In this document: positions 1-8,221 of the stretch, one piece after another
How positions within the stretch are numbered: position 1 is the stretch's first letter
Layout of the letters: each line of letters begins with the position of its first letter
Assembly: GCF_036964905.1 (NCBI RefSeq)
Contig: NZ_JBALHR010000002.1
Location: 372,001 to 436,000 of the forward strand
Length of the DNA: 64,000 nucleotides
Direction of reading: 5' to 3'
Origin: Gemmobacter denitrificans
GTDB taxonomy: Bacteria > Pseudomonadota > Alphaproteobacteria > Rhodobacterales > Rhodobacteraceae
The notes under the pieces: model-generated
What the model saw: the letters and a program-made list of their open reading frames with translations, nothing else
Told to the model about the DNA's origin: nothing
Database searches by the model: none
Made by a program: the position numbers and the translations under genes

Positions 1-1
1 G

Positions 2-1135
2 CGGTCGGTTGCCATGTCGGCGGTCATCCTGCTGGCCCTGCGCCCCGAGACCTTGTTCGATGCAGGGTTCCAGATGTCCTTTGCTGCGACCACCATGCTG
101 ATCGCCGGGTTCGGGGCGCTGGAGGGCGGTGTGTTGCGCGATCACCTGCCGCGTTGGGTTCTGCCGGTCTTCACCCTTGTCCTGTCATCCGCCATCGGCG
201 GGCTGGCCACCGGTCCCTATGCGGCTGCGCATTTCAACCGGATTGCCGATCTGGGGTTCTTTGCCAATCTGCTGACGGTGCCGGTGATGGGGGTCATCAT
301 CATGCCGGCAGGGGCGCTGGCGGCATTGCTGGCCCCCTTGGGGCTGGCCGACCTGCCGCTCTGGATCATGGGGCTCGGCTGCGACTGGGTGTTGCAGGTG
401 GCGCATTGGGTGGCCGCGCGCGAAGGGGCGGTGACGGCCGTTCCGGCCCCTGGTCCTGCCGTGCTGCTGCTGATCTCGCTGGCCGGTATCTGGCTGGCGG
501 TCTGGCGCGGCTGGGGGCGGTTTGCCGCCGTCGCCCCTTTGGGTCTGGCATTCGTCCTGTGGTCACAAGTGGCGCGGCCCGATCTGTTGATTGCCGAGGA
601 TGCGGCACTGGTCGGACTGGCCGGGCCAGAGGGGCGGGCGCTGTCGGTTGCGCGGGGCGGCGGCTTTGCGGCCGAAAACTGGCTGGCGCATGACGGTGAT
701 CTTGCGGCGCAAGCCATTGCCGCGCGTCGGGCGGGTTTTTCAGGACCCCAGCACGAGCGGCGGTTCGTCCTTGGCCCCTGGCGCGGGGTACATCTTCGGG
801 GAAAAACCGCCAGGGACGCGCTGCAGACCGCCTGCCTGACAGCCGATCTGGTGATCATCGCAGCGCGAGTGACAGCGAGCCCGGGGGATTGCGTCGTGAT
901 CGACCAGACGATGCTGGCGGCGACCGGGGCGCTTGCCATTCATCTGTTGCCGGACGGAGGATTGCAAATCACGTCCTCGCGCGGCGCTGCGCGGGTCTGG
1001 CACGACCGCCCCGCACCGATGGCATCATTGCCCCACAACCTGCCCCCGCCGGCACTCCGTCTGGCACAGGGCCCGGAACGCTGTCCCGGGATCAGTAGCT
1101 GCGGATCAGGCCAACCAGCCGCCCCTGCACCTTGA
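2..1135 (+). CDS. comEC: ComEC/Rec2 family competence protein, C-terminal part (5' truncated by window)
   Basis: Only the last 377 residues are visible; the frame is open to the first base, so the start lies outside the window. The first residues (RPETLFDAGFQMSFAAT) match the signature of the ComEC competence domain, which forms the inner-membrane channel that takes up single-stranded DNA. Several hydrophobic helices follow over roughly the first 190 residues. The remaining C-terminal part is soluble and has no clear metallo-beta-lactamase metal motif (no HxHxDH seen), so that domain is absent or degenerate. The end is convergent with lexA and the two coding regions overlap by 44 bases. The family call is firm; the role of the soluble tail is not known. 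Confidence 0.85.
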   Translation, partial: RSVAMSAVILLALRPETLFDAGFQMSFAATTMLIAGFGALEGGVLRDHLPRWVLPVFTLVLSSAIGGLATGPYAAAHFNRIADLGFFANLLTVPVMGVIIMPAGALAALLAPLGLADLPLWIMGLGCDWVLQVAHWVAAREGAVTAVPAPGPAVLLLISLAGIWLAVWRGWGRFAAVAPLGLAFVLWSQVARPDLLIAEDAALVGLAGPEGRALSVARGGGFAAENWLAHDGDLAAQAIAARRAGFSGPQHERRFVLGPWRGVHLRGKTARDALQTACLTADLVIIAARVTASPGDCVVIDQTMLAATGALAIHLLPDGGLQITSSRGAARVWHDRPAPMASLPHNLPPPALRLAQGPERCPGISSCGSGQPAAPAP

Positions 1136-1781
1136 CCAGATGTTCCGGCACCATCCGGGTTTCATAGGCCGGGTTTGCGGCCTCCAGCGCGATCATGTCG
1201 CCGCGGCGCCGATAGCGCTTCAGCGTCGCTTCGGAATCTTCGACCAGCGCCACGACAATATCGCCATTCTGCGCAGAATCCTGTTCGCGGATCACCACGA
1301 TATCGCCATCGTTGATGCCCGCCTCGATCATCGAATCCCCTTTGACCTCAAGCGCATAATGCTGGCCAGAGCCCGACAGCATCGTGCCTGGAACCGCGAT
1401 GTGGTGCGAGATTTCCGAAATCGCTTCAATCGGGACACCTGCCGCGATCCGACCCATCACCGGCAGTTCCATCGCATGGGCGGGCAGGGCGGCCATCGGG
1501 TTGCGCGCCGGTTCCGTGCGGCGGCCACCGTCGATCACCCGGGCCGAGAAGCCCGATTTCTCCATCGCCTCGGGGATCTTGACGATCTCGATGGCGCGGG
1601 CGCGATGGGCCAGCCTGCGGATGAAGCCACGTTCTTCAAGTGCCGTGATCAGGCGGTGGATCCCGGATTTCGACCGAAGGTCCAGCGCCTCCTTCATTTC
1701 GTCGAATGACGGCGGAACGCCGTCACGATCCATCCGGCTGCGGATAAAATCCAGAAGTTCCAATTGCTTGCGCGTCAGCAT
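1092..1781 (-). CDS. lexA: LexA repressor, SOS regulator and self-cleaving serine protease
   Basis: The 229-residue protein has an N-terminal winged helix (about residues 1-65) and a C-terminal S24 peptidase domain. The autocleavage bond is Ala114-Gly115 (in RIAAGVP), the nucleophile is Ser150 (KGDSM) and the general base is Lys188 (ATLKRY), matching Ala84-Gly85, Ser119 and Lys156 of E. coli LexA; the N-terminal domain and linker are longer, as usual in alphaproteobacteria. It represses DNA-damage genes until RecA filaments trigger cleavage. A perfect GTTC-N7-GTTC box lies about 40 bases upstream, so it should repress itself. It follows moeA in the same direction but has its own promoter region. 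Confidence 0.97.
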   Translation of the reverse strand: MLTRKQLELLDFIRSRMDRDGVPPSFDEMKEALDLRSKSGIHRLITALEERGFIRRLAHRARAIEIVKIPEAMEKSGFSARVIDGGRRTEPARNPMAALPAHAMELPVMGRIAAGVPIEAISEISHHIAVPGTMLSGSGQHYALEVKGDSMIEAGINDGDIVVIREQDSAQNGDIVVALVEDSEATLKRYRRRGDMIALEAANPAYETRMVPEHLVKVQGRLVGLIRSY

Positions 1782-1822
1782 CAGGCCATCCCTTCGCCAG
1801 AACTGTGGCGTGTTTGCATAAT

Positions 1823-1837
1823 GTTCTGCCCGCGTTC
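1823..1837. promoter_or_regulatory. LexA (SOS) box upstream of lexA
   Basis: GTTC, seven bases (TGCCCGC), GTTC: an exact copy of the direct-repeat SOS box established for alphaproteobacteria such as Rhodobacter sphaeroides. It sits between the moeA stop and the lexA start, as expected for autoregulation of lexA. Confidence 0.85.
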
Positions 1838-1860
1838 CCGGTTTGTGTCAAGCCCCCAGA

Positions 1861-3036
1861 TCAGATCGGCAAATATTCGACACGCTCTCCGGCGGCGCGG
1901 GGGCCGTCGCCCAAAGGACGGATCAGCAGGGCATCTGCCTGGCTCAGCACGCCCAACAAGGCGGAATCCTGATCGCGGAACGGGGTGATATGCGGCAGGT
2001 TCGGGCCTGCCGACAAATGCGCCCGCATGTAATGTGTGCGTGGCCCGGTCGGGCCGGTGTCGCAGGCCAGCATGGCGTGGCGCGGTTGCGGGCGGGGGGT
2101 GGGATCGCCCTGCATGGCGCGGATCAGCGGCAGCAGAAACAGATGGGCGCAGACGATGGCCGACACCGGATTGCCGGGCAGGCCCAGCATCGGTGCGCCG
2201 TGCAGACGCCCGGCCATCAGCGGTTTGCCGGGGCGCATGGCGATGCGGTAGAAATCGCGGTCAAGCCCAAGGCTTTCGGCCAGCCGTGCCACCACGTCAT
2301 GATCGCCGACCGAAGCGCCGCCGATCGTCACCACAAGATCGGCGCCGCGCGCCAGTTCAAAGACGGCGCGCAGGCTGGCCTCGGTATCGCGGGCAATCGG
2401 CAGCAGGCGCACCCGCGCGCCCGCCATCTCGGCCAGGGCTTTGATCGCAAATGAGTTCGATGCGATGATCTGATCCGGCCCGGGCTCTTCGCCCGGCATG
2501 ACCAGTTCATCGCCCGTGGCGATGATTGCCAGTTCCGGCTTTTTGCGCACGGTCAGGCGCGGCACGTTCATGGCAGCCAGCAGCGCCAGATCATTGGCCG
2601 AAAGCCTGCGCGGCCCGACCTCGGCCCCGGCAGCAAAATCACTTCCGCGCAGACGGATATTGTCGTTCTCCGATGTCTCGGCGATCGTGATGATCTCGCC
2701 GTCGCGCTGCACATTTTCCTGCAAGACGACACGGGTCGCGCCCTGTGGCACCGGTGCGCCGGTGAAGATGCGCAGGCATTCGCCCGGCGCCAAATGCCCC
2801 GCAAAGCCATGGCCTGCGCCCGCTTCGCCGATCACCCGGAACCGCGCAGCCAGCGGAGCCGGGCCAGCCACGGCATAGCCATCCATGGCCGAGGCGTCGA
2901 AGGGCGGCTGATCGCGCCGGGCCACGGCCGCATGGGCCAGCCAACGGCCATGGGCTTCGGCCAGCGGCACCTCTTCCACACCCATCGGGCGGGCCAAGGC
3001 CAGAACACGATCCAGGGCCTCTTCAACCGAGATCAT
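1861..3036 (-). CDS. moeA: Molybdopterin molybdenumtransferase MoeA
   Basis: The 391-residue protein inserts molybdate into adenylylated molybdopterin, the last step of molybdenum cofactor synthesis in the cytoplasm. Family marks include DASAMDGYA near the N-terminus, the IIATGDELV and IASNSFA segments, and the MRPGKPLMAG and GLPGNPVSA motifs in the MogA-like domain. Length is typical. The start codon overlaps the moaC stop by four bases (ATGA), so the two Moco genes are translationally coupled. The gene closes the trpG-trpD-ung-trpC-moaC-moeA run ahead of lexA, an order seen in many Rhodobacteraceae. Confidence 0.95.
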   Translation of the reverse strand: MISVEEALDRVLALARPMGVEEVPLAEAHGRWLAHAAVARRDQPPFDASAMDGYAVAGPAPLAARFRVIGEAGAGHGFAGHLAPGECLRIFTGAPVPQGATRVVLQENVQRDGEIITIAETSENDNIRLRGSDFAAGAEVGPRRLSANDLALLAAMNVPRLTVRKKPELAIIATGDELVMPGEEPGPDQIIASNSFAIKALAEMAGARVRLLPIARDTEASLRAVFELARGADLVVTIGGASVGDHDVVARLAESLGLDRDFYRIAMRPGKPLMAGRLHGAPMLGLPGNPVSAIVCAHLFLLPLIRAMQGDPTPRPQPRHAMLACDTGPTGPRTHYMRAHLSAGPNLPHITPFRDQDSALLGVLSQADALLIRPLGDGPRAAGERVEYLPI

Positions 3037-3512
3037 GGCTGCGCCTCATAGCGGCCGGATTTCCCGCCTTCTTTAAGAACCAGCCGTATCCCTTCGATCT
3101 GCATGGATTTTTCGGCGGCCTTCAGCATATCGTACACCGTCAGGCAGGCCACGGAAACCGCAGTCAGCGCCTCCATCTCCACCCCGGTCTGGCCGCCGGT
3201 CTTGACGGTGGCCTGCACCACCACGCCGGGCAGGGCCGGGTCTGGCGTCAGATCCAGAGCAACCTTGGTGATCGGCAGCGGGTGGCACAGTGGGATCAGG
3301 TCGGCGGTGCGCTTGGCCGCCATGATCCCCGCCAGCCGCGCAATTCCCAGCACATCGCCCTTGTCGGCGCGGCCCTCGATCACAAGCGCCAAAGTTTCGG
3401 CGGTCATCCGCACCTCGCCCCGCGCGACGGCCAGCCGCGCGGTCACGGGCTTTTCCGAGACATCGACCATATGGGCGCGGCCCTCGGCATCGAAATGGCT
3501 CAGCGCCATCAT
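3033..3512 (-). CDS. moaC: Cyclic pyranopterin monophosphate synthase MoaC
   Basis: The 159-residue protein converts 3',8-cyclo-GTP into cyclic pyranopterin monophosphate, the second half of the first molybdenum cofactor step. The signature LIPLCHPLPI, the KTGGQTGVEMEALTAVSVA stretch and the YDMLKA segment with active-site lysine are all present. Two ATG codons in tandem could start it; the first overlaps the trpC stop as ATGA and the second as TGATG, so coupling to trpC holds either way. The 3' end overlaps moeA by four bases. Confidence 0.96.
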   Translation of the reverse strand: MMALSHFDAEGRAHMVDVSEKPVTARLAVARGEVRMTAETLALVIEGRADKGDVLGIARLAGIMAAKRTADLIPLCHPLPITKVALDLTPDPALPGVVVQATVKTGGQTGVEMEALTAVSVACLTVYDMLKAAEKSMQIEGIRLVLKEGGKSGRYEAQP

Positions 3513-4321
3513 GCGCCCCCTTGTGCGACCAGCGGATTGGCCAGAATGGCGCGGGTGGCGGCGGCAACATCGGGCTGCCGCATCAGCGCCTCGCCGATCA
3601 GGAAGCAGCGCGCGCCATATTGCGCCATGTCGGCCAGATCGGCGGGGGTGAACAGGCCGCTTTCCGACACGATCAGGCGGTCTTCGGGCGCGCGGCGGGC
3701 CAGATCGCGGGTGGTGTTCAGCGTCACGTCGAAACTGTGCAGGTTGCGGTTGTTGATCCCCAGCAAGGGCGATTTCAGCCGTGCGGCGCGGTCAAGTTCG
3801 GCACGATCATGCACCTCGATCAGCACATCCATGCCCTGATCCATGGCCACCTGTTCCAGATCGACCGCCTGCGCATCGTCCAGCGACGCCATGATCAGCA
3901 GGATGCAATCGGCCTTCAGCGCGCGGGCCTCGATGATCTGGTAGGGATCATAGATGAAATCCTTCCGCAGGCAGGGCAGGGTGGTTGCGTCATGGGCCTG
4001 GGTCAGGAAGGCATCGTCGCCTTGGAAGGACGGCCCGTCGGTCAGCACCGAAAGGCAGGTGGCACCGCCCTCCTGATAGGCGCGGGCCAGGGCGGGCGGG
4101 TCAAAATCGGCGCGGATCAGACCCTTGGATGGGCTGGCCTTCTTGATTTCGGCAATCAGGCCATAGCCGGTGCCGGTCGCCTGCCGCAGCGCCTTGGCAA
4201 AGCCGCGCGGGGGCGGTGCTTCTTTGGCTGCGGCTTCCAGATCGGCCACCGGACGGGCGGCCTTGCGCGCGGCCACTTCCTCAAGCTTGTAGGCCTTGAT
4301 GCGGTCAAGAATGGTAGGCAT
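3509..4321 (-). CDS. trpC: Indole-3-glycerol phosphate synthase TrpC
   Basis: The 270-residue TIM-barrel enzyme closes the indole ring of CdRP in tryptophan synthesis. Key motifs are EIKKASPSKG (catalytic Lys), the LRKDFIYDPYQI loop, LIEVHD, GINNRNL and VSESGL. It is a stand-alone TrpC, not fused to TrpF. A strong AAAGGAG Shine-Dalgarno lies eight bases before the ATG, which is about 90 bases after the ung stop. Members of the trp block ahead of it are trpG and trpD, and moaC follows with a four-base overlap. Confidence 0.97.
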   Translation of the reverse strand: MPTILDRIKAYKLEEVAARKAARPVADLEAAAKEAPPPRGFAKALRQATGTGYGLIAEIKKASPSKGLIRADFDPPALARAYQEGGATCLSVLTDGPSFQGDDAFLTQAHDATTLPCLRKDFIYDPYQIIEARALKADCILLIMASLDDAQAVDLEQVAMDQGMDVLIEVHDRAELDRAARLKSPLLGINNRNLHSFDVTLNTTRDLARRAPEDRLIVSESGLFTPADLADMAQYGARCFLIGEALMRQPDVAAATRAILANPLVAQGGA

Positions 4322-4410
4322 GGCAAGACTCCTTTCCGCAGCATTACCCCGCAGGGGCGGGCTTGAAAACCCGGCAAAAGCGTTGGGGGTCCGCCAGATC
4401 GGTCGAAGGA

Positions 4411-5049
4411 TCAGGCAGCCCAGTCGATCGGGCTGCTGCCCTGTGCCACCAGCCAGTCATTCACCCGGCTGAAAGGGCGGCTGCCGAAAAAGCCCCGATA
4501 GACCGACAGCGGCGAGGGGTGCGGGCTTTCCACGAACAAATGCCCGTCGCGTGGCACGCGGGCGCAGAGCTTTTGCGCAGGCCCCCCCCAGAGCAGGAAG
4601 GCGCGTGGCCCATCGGCGGCGGTTGCGGCGATGATCTGCGCCACCAGTGTCTCCCACCCCCAGCCCTTGTGGCCATTCGACTGGCCAGATGGCACGGTCA
4701 GCACGGTGTTCAGCAGCAAGACGCCCTGCCTGGCCCAGCCCGCCAGATCGCCATCGGGGCGCGACAGTCCCAGATCGCTGTGCAATTCGGTCAGGATGTT
4801 CTTCAGCGAATGTTGCGGCGGTGCCCCCGGCGGAAAGCCGAAGGCAAGTCCCGTGGCCCGGCCCGGTGTCGGATAGGGGTCTTGCCCAAGGATCACCACC
4901 CGCACCGCTTCGCGCGGGGTGAGCCGCAGCGCGCGAAACGGATCGGCGGGCTGCCAGTCGGGGGCCATGGCCAGACGGGCCGCCAAAGCAGGCCAGTCCT
5001 GCCGGAAAAAGGGCAGATCGGCCCAGCTTTCGGGCGGGGCAGGGATCAC
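4411..5049 (-). CDS. ung: Uracil-DNA glycosylase, family 1
   Basis: The 212-residue enzyme removes uracil from DNA to start base-excision repair. The water-activating loop GQDPYP (Asp57) and the minor-groove loop HPSPLS (His177) are both intact, as is LLLNTVLTV. The start is GTG, whose GTGA overlaps the trpD stop; the frame stays open far upstream within trpD, so a longer start is possible on paper, but residues from this GTG onward fit the family and upstream residues do not. Its place inside the trp block, between trpD and trpC, is unusual and makes its expression likely to follow trpD through coupling. Confidence 0.93.
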   Translation of the reverse strand: MIPAPPESWADLPFFRQDWPALAARLAMAPDWQPADPFRALRLTPREAVRVVILGQDPYPTPGRATGLAFGFPPGAPPQHSLKNILTELHSDLGLSRPDGDLAGWARQGVLLLNTVLTVPSGQSNGHKGWGWETLVAQIIAATAADGPRAFLLWGGPAQKLCARVPRDGHLFVESPHPSPLSVYRGFFGSRPFSRVNDWLVAQGSSPIDWAA

Positions 5050-6059
5050 GCGTTGGTCAGCGCGACCAGCGCCTCCACCTTGGCCAGGGCGCGACCTGAA
5101 TCGATCGAGTCCCGCGCAATTTCCACCCCTTCGGCCAGGCTGGTGGCGCGATCCGCCACCATCAGCGCAGCCGCGGAATTGAGCAACACGGCATCGCGAT
5201 AGGCCCCGGTCTCGCCCTCCATCAGGCGGCGGAAAGCGGCCCCGTTTTCGGCGGGTGTGCCGCCCAGGATCGCCTCGAAAGGATGTACCGGCAGGCCCGC
5301 ATCCTCGGGGTGGATCGAAAATTCGCGGATCGCCCCGTTCTCCAAAGCCGCAACCTGCGAGGGTGCGGCGATGGACAGCTCGTCCGTGCCATCCCCGCCA
5401 TGGACCAGCCAGGCCTTGTGCGACCCAAGCGCCAGCAGGGTTTCGGCCATCGGGCGCAGCAGGGTCGGGCTGAAGGTGCCGGTCAATTGCCGTTTCACCC
5501 CGGCCGGATTGGTCAGCGGCCCCAGGATGTTGAAGATGGTGCGGGTGCCAAGCTCTGCCCGCACCGGGCCGACATGGCGCATGGCGGGGTGGTGCATCGG
5601 TGCCATCATGAAGCCGATCCCGGCTTCGTCCAGACAGCGTTCGACGATCTCGGCCCCGATCATCACATTCAGGCCCAGTTCGATCAGCGCATCCGCCGCA
5701 CCTGATTTCGACGACAGGTTCCGGTTGCCATGCTTGGCCACCACGACGCCGGAACCCGCCACCACAAAGGCCGTGGCGGTGGAGATGTTCAGCGTCCCCT
5801 TCCCATCCCCCCCCGTGCCCACGATGTCCATCGCGCCAGTGGGCGCATGCACGGCATGGCATTTGGCGCGCATGACGGATGCGGCGGCGGCATATTCATC
5901 CACCGTTTCGCCCCGCGTGCGCAGCGCCATCAGAAAGCCGCCCATCTGGGCCGGTGTCGCCTCGCCTTCAAACAGCGCGGCAAAGGCGGTTTCGGCTTCG
6001 TCCCGGGTCAGCGGGCGGGCGGCCGCAGTGCCGATCAGCGATTTCAGCCGGTCGGTCAT
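5046..6059 (-). CDS. trpD: Anthranilate phosphoribosyltransferase TrpD
   Basis: The 337-residue enzyme joins anthranilate to PRPP, the second tryptophan-pathway step. The glycine-rich PRPP loop (DIVGTGGDGKGTLNIST), the KHGNRNLSSKSGAADAL segment and the FNILGPLTNPA motif are typical and complete. It overlaps trpG upstream by four bases and ung downstream by four bases (GTGA). Length is normal for a stand-alone TrpD, not fused to TrpG. Confidence 0.97.
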   Translation of the reverse strand: MTDRLKSLIGTAAARPLTRDEAETAFAALFEGEATPAQMGGFLMALRTRGETVDEYAAAASVMRAKCHAVHAPTGAMDIVGTGGDGKGTLNISTATAFVVAGSGVVVAKHGNRNLSSKSGAADALIELGLNVMIGAEIVERCLDEAGIGFMMAPMHHPAMRHVGPVRAELGTRTIFNILGPLTNPAGVKRQLTGTFSPTLLRPMAETLLALGSHKAWLVHGGDGTDELSIAAPSQVAALENGAIREFSIHPEDAGLPVHPFEAILGGTPAENGAAFRRLMEGETGAYRDAVLLNSAAALMVADRATSLAEGVEIARDSIDSGRALAKVEALVALTNA

Positions 6060-6637
6060 GCCGCCACCTTTGCCATGTCGAGGAAGTTCTTCAGCAACTG
6101 GTGGCCGTGTTCAGAAGCAATGCTTTCGGGGTGGAACTGCACGCCTTCGATGGGCAGCGTCTTGTGGCGCAGCCCCATGATCGTGCCGTCGTCCAGCCAT
6201 GCGGTGACCTCCAGGCAATCGGGCAGGCTGTCACGTTCCACCACAAGGCTGTGATACCGGGTGGCCAGGAACGGCGAGGGCAGACCCCGGAAAATCCCTT
6301 TGTCGGCATGATGCATGGTGCCCATCTTGCCATGCACGATTTCATGGCAGCGAATGACCCGGCCGCCAAAGGCCTCGCCGATGGTCTGATGGCCCAGGCA
6401 GACGCCCAAGAGCGGAATGCGGGCCTCGGCTGCGGCATGGGTCAGCGGAATGCAGATACCCGCCTGTGCCGGATCGCAGGGGCCGGGTGACAGCACGATC
6501 ATCTCGGGGCGCAGGGCCATGGCCTGTTGCACATCCAGCGCGTCATTGCGGACAACGCGGATATCGGCCCCCAGCTCGCCCAGATAATGCACCAGATTGT
6601 AGGTGAAACTGTCGTAATTGTCGATCAGAAGCAGCAT
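6056..6637 (-). CDS. trpG: Anthranilate synthase glutamine amidotransferase subunit TrpG
   Basis: The 193-residue class I glutamine amidotransferase supplies ammonia to TrpE. The catalytic triad is seen as Cys80 (GVCLGHQ), His169 and Glu171 (QFHPES). The start chosen is the ATG giving MLLLIDNYDSFTYN, the usual family N-terminus; a start nine residues upstream would add residues not found in the family. The same protein often also serves aminodeoxychorismate synthase (PabA role), and no separate pabA is visible here. Its promoter must lie in the short gap shared with the divergent yibQ gene. Confidence 0.95.
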   Translation of the reverse strand: MLLLIDNYDSFTYNLVHYLGELGADIRVVRNDALDVQQAMALRPEMIVLSPGPCDPAQAGICIPLTHAAAEARIPLLGVCLGHQTIGEAFGGRVIRCHEIVHGKMGTMHHADKGIFRGLPSPFLATRYHSLVVERDSLPDCLEVTAWLDDGTIMGLRHKTLPIEGVQFHPESIASEHGHQLLKNFLDMAKVAA

Positions 6638-6790
6638 TCGGGGCAGGCCTTCAACAAAGCTCACGCAAGGGGGTGAACCCCGCGCATCGTCGCGCTATAC
6701 ATGGGGCCAGCCGCGCCGGAAGGTCAAGCCAAACCGGGCGCGCAACAAGGCAAGCGGCGGGACAACCGCCGGAGTGGTGTGGAGGCAGGA

Positions 6791-8179
6791 ATGCGCGGGT
6801 ATCTGTCAGGGTTGCTTGTGGGCAGCGTGGTGTCGGTTCTGGGTCTGGGCGTGGTGTCGCAACTGGCCCCGCTCCCGCAGCGGGGCGAAAGCGCCGGGGC
6901 CGACCCTGCGGTGATGCCAGAGACGGCAGAAGTGGCAGAGCCTGCCATGGACCCGCAAACCCCGACCGAGGCGGAGCCCGCCCCCGCGTCGGAACAGGCC
7001 GTGGTGGCAGAGCCCGCAGCCGCGCCCGAACCGGAGCCACCCGCCCCGCCGCCCACTGCAGCCGTCAGCGAAGCGCCGCTGGAACCCGCGCCCCCGGCTC
7101 AATCTGAGGCCGCGCCGGAACCGGTGCCGCAAGAGCCCGCACCGGTGGCCGAGCCCGATCCGACCGAATTGGCCGTGGGGCTCGACCGCGCTGCCGACCC
7201 CTCGCCTGCAGGGGCCGAACCGCCACCGGTGCCGCCGCTCACGCCCGAAGAACAGGCCATTCTGGCCCCGCTGCCGGGCGAGGTGCCGCCCGGATCGCCT
7301 TTGGCCCCCGAGTTGGAGGTCGTTGAACCGACCCTGCCGGACCCCGCGCCGACAGAACCGCCAGCCCCTGCCGAGCCGCTGCTGGATCGGCCCGAACCGG
7401 GCTTTGGCAAACCAGTCGAAGGTGTGACCGTGGGCAATCTGCCAGCCATCGGCGTGACCCCACCCGCAGAACCCGCGGCAGAGCCGGGGCTGGGTGAAGA
7501 CGCCCCGCCTGTCAAACGGCATGCAGAAGCCTTCGACAATCCGGCGGGCAAGCCGCGTTTTGCCATCATTCTGGCCGATGATGGCCGCGCCGATCTGGAT
7601 CGCACAGGGCTGGCGGCACTGCCGCTGCCTGTGACCATCGCGCTGGACCCGACGGCACCGGGGGTGACGGCGCTGGCCGAAACCTATCGCAAGGCGGGCA
7701 AGGAAGTGGCGATGCTGGCCACCGCCATCCCGGCCGGGGCCAAGGCCAGCGACCTGCAGGTGACCTTCGGTTCTCATGCCAGCGCGGTGCCGCAGGCCGT
7801 CGCCGTGATCGACCTGCCGGTCGATGGCTTTCAGAATGACCGGACGCTGTCCACCGATCTTGTGCCGCTCATCAAGGATCAGGGGCGTGGGCTGGTGACC
7901 TTTGACCGGGGGCTGAATGCCGGCGAACAACTGGCCCGGCGCGAAGCGGTGCCCTCGGCCCTGATCTTCCGCCAGATCGATGCCGAAGGCGAAACCGCGC
8001 CCGTGATGCGCCGCTATCTTGACCGCGCCGCTTTCAAGGCCGCTCAGGACGGGCGGGTGGTGGTCTATGGCACTGCCAGAGCGGAGACCATCGCCGCATT
8101 GCTTGAATGGTCGATCGAGGGCCGGGCCGGGTCGGTGGCACTGGCCCCGCTGACGGCGGTGTTGGAGGCGGCGGAGTAA
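6791..8179 (+). CDS. yibQ: YibQ-type divergent polysaccharide deacetylase (DUF610), membrane-anchored
   Basis: The 462-residue protein starts with one hydrophobic anchor (about residues 5-26), then a Pro/Ala/Glu-rich linker of nearly 200 residues, then a DUF610 domain from about residue 250 (KPRFAIILADDGRADLDRTG onward). DUF610 is a relative of polysaccharide deacetylases with weakened metal-binding residues; the reaction is not established. The start is set by GGAGGCAGG six bases or so before ATG. Rhodobacter sphaeroides has a trpE-(yibQ)-trpGDC cluster, which supports the name. Here it is divergent from trpG and convergent with trpE, so it is not co-transcribed with either. The linker probably spans periplasm. 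Confidence 0.8.
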   Translation: MRGYLSGLLVGSVVSVLGLGVVSQLAPLPQRGESAGADPAVMPETAEVAEPAMDPQTPTEAEPAPASEQAVVAEPAAAPEPEPPAPPPTAAVSEAPLEPAPPAQSEAAPEPVPQEPAPVAEPDPTELAVGLDRAADPSPAGAEPPPVPPLTPEEQAILAPLPGEVPPGSPLAPELEVVEPTLPDPAPTEPPAPAEPLLDRPEPGFGKPVEGVTVGNLPAIGVTPPAEPAAEPGLGEDAPPVKRHAEAFDNPAGKPRFAIILADDGRADLDRTGLAALPLPVTIALDPTAPGVTALAETYRKAGKEVAMLATAIPAGAKASDLQVTFGSHASAVPQAVAVIDLPVDGFQNDRTLSTDLVPLIKDQGRGLVTFDRGLNAGEQLARREAVPSALIFRQIDAEGETAPVMRRYLDRAAFKAAQDGRVVVYGTARAETIAALLEWSIEGRAGSVALAPLTAVLEAAE

Positions 8180-8182
8180 GAT

Positions 8183-8219
8183 CATGGTCCCGGGGGGCAG
8201 ACAGCCCCCCGGGACCATG
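8183..8219. terminator. Perfect 16-bp hairpin between convergent yibQ and trpE
   Basis: CATGGTCCCGGGGGGC and its exact complement flank a five-base loop (AGACA), placed between two converging stop codons. There is no T-run. The GGGGGGC-AGACA-GCCCCCC core recurs, inverted, near 12.9 kb and in a variant near 47.6 kb, so it may be a repeated element as well as a bidirectional terminator. Confidence 0.7.
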
Positions 8220-8221
8220 GG

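Noticed and set aside
5050..5862. Long ung with about 270 extra N-terminal residues
   Set aside because: The extra frame lies wholly inside trpD in another phase; the GTG overlapping the trpD stop gives the normal family length.
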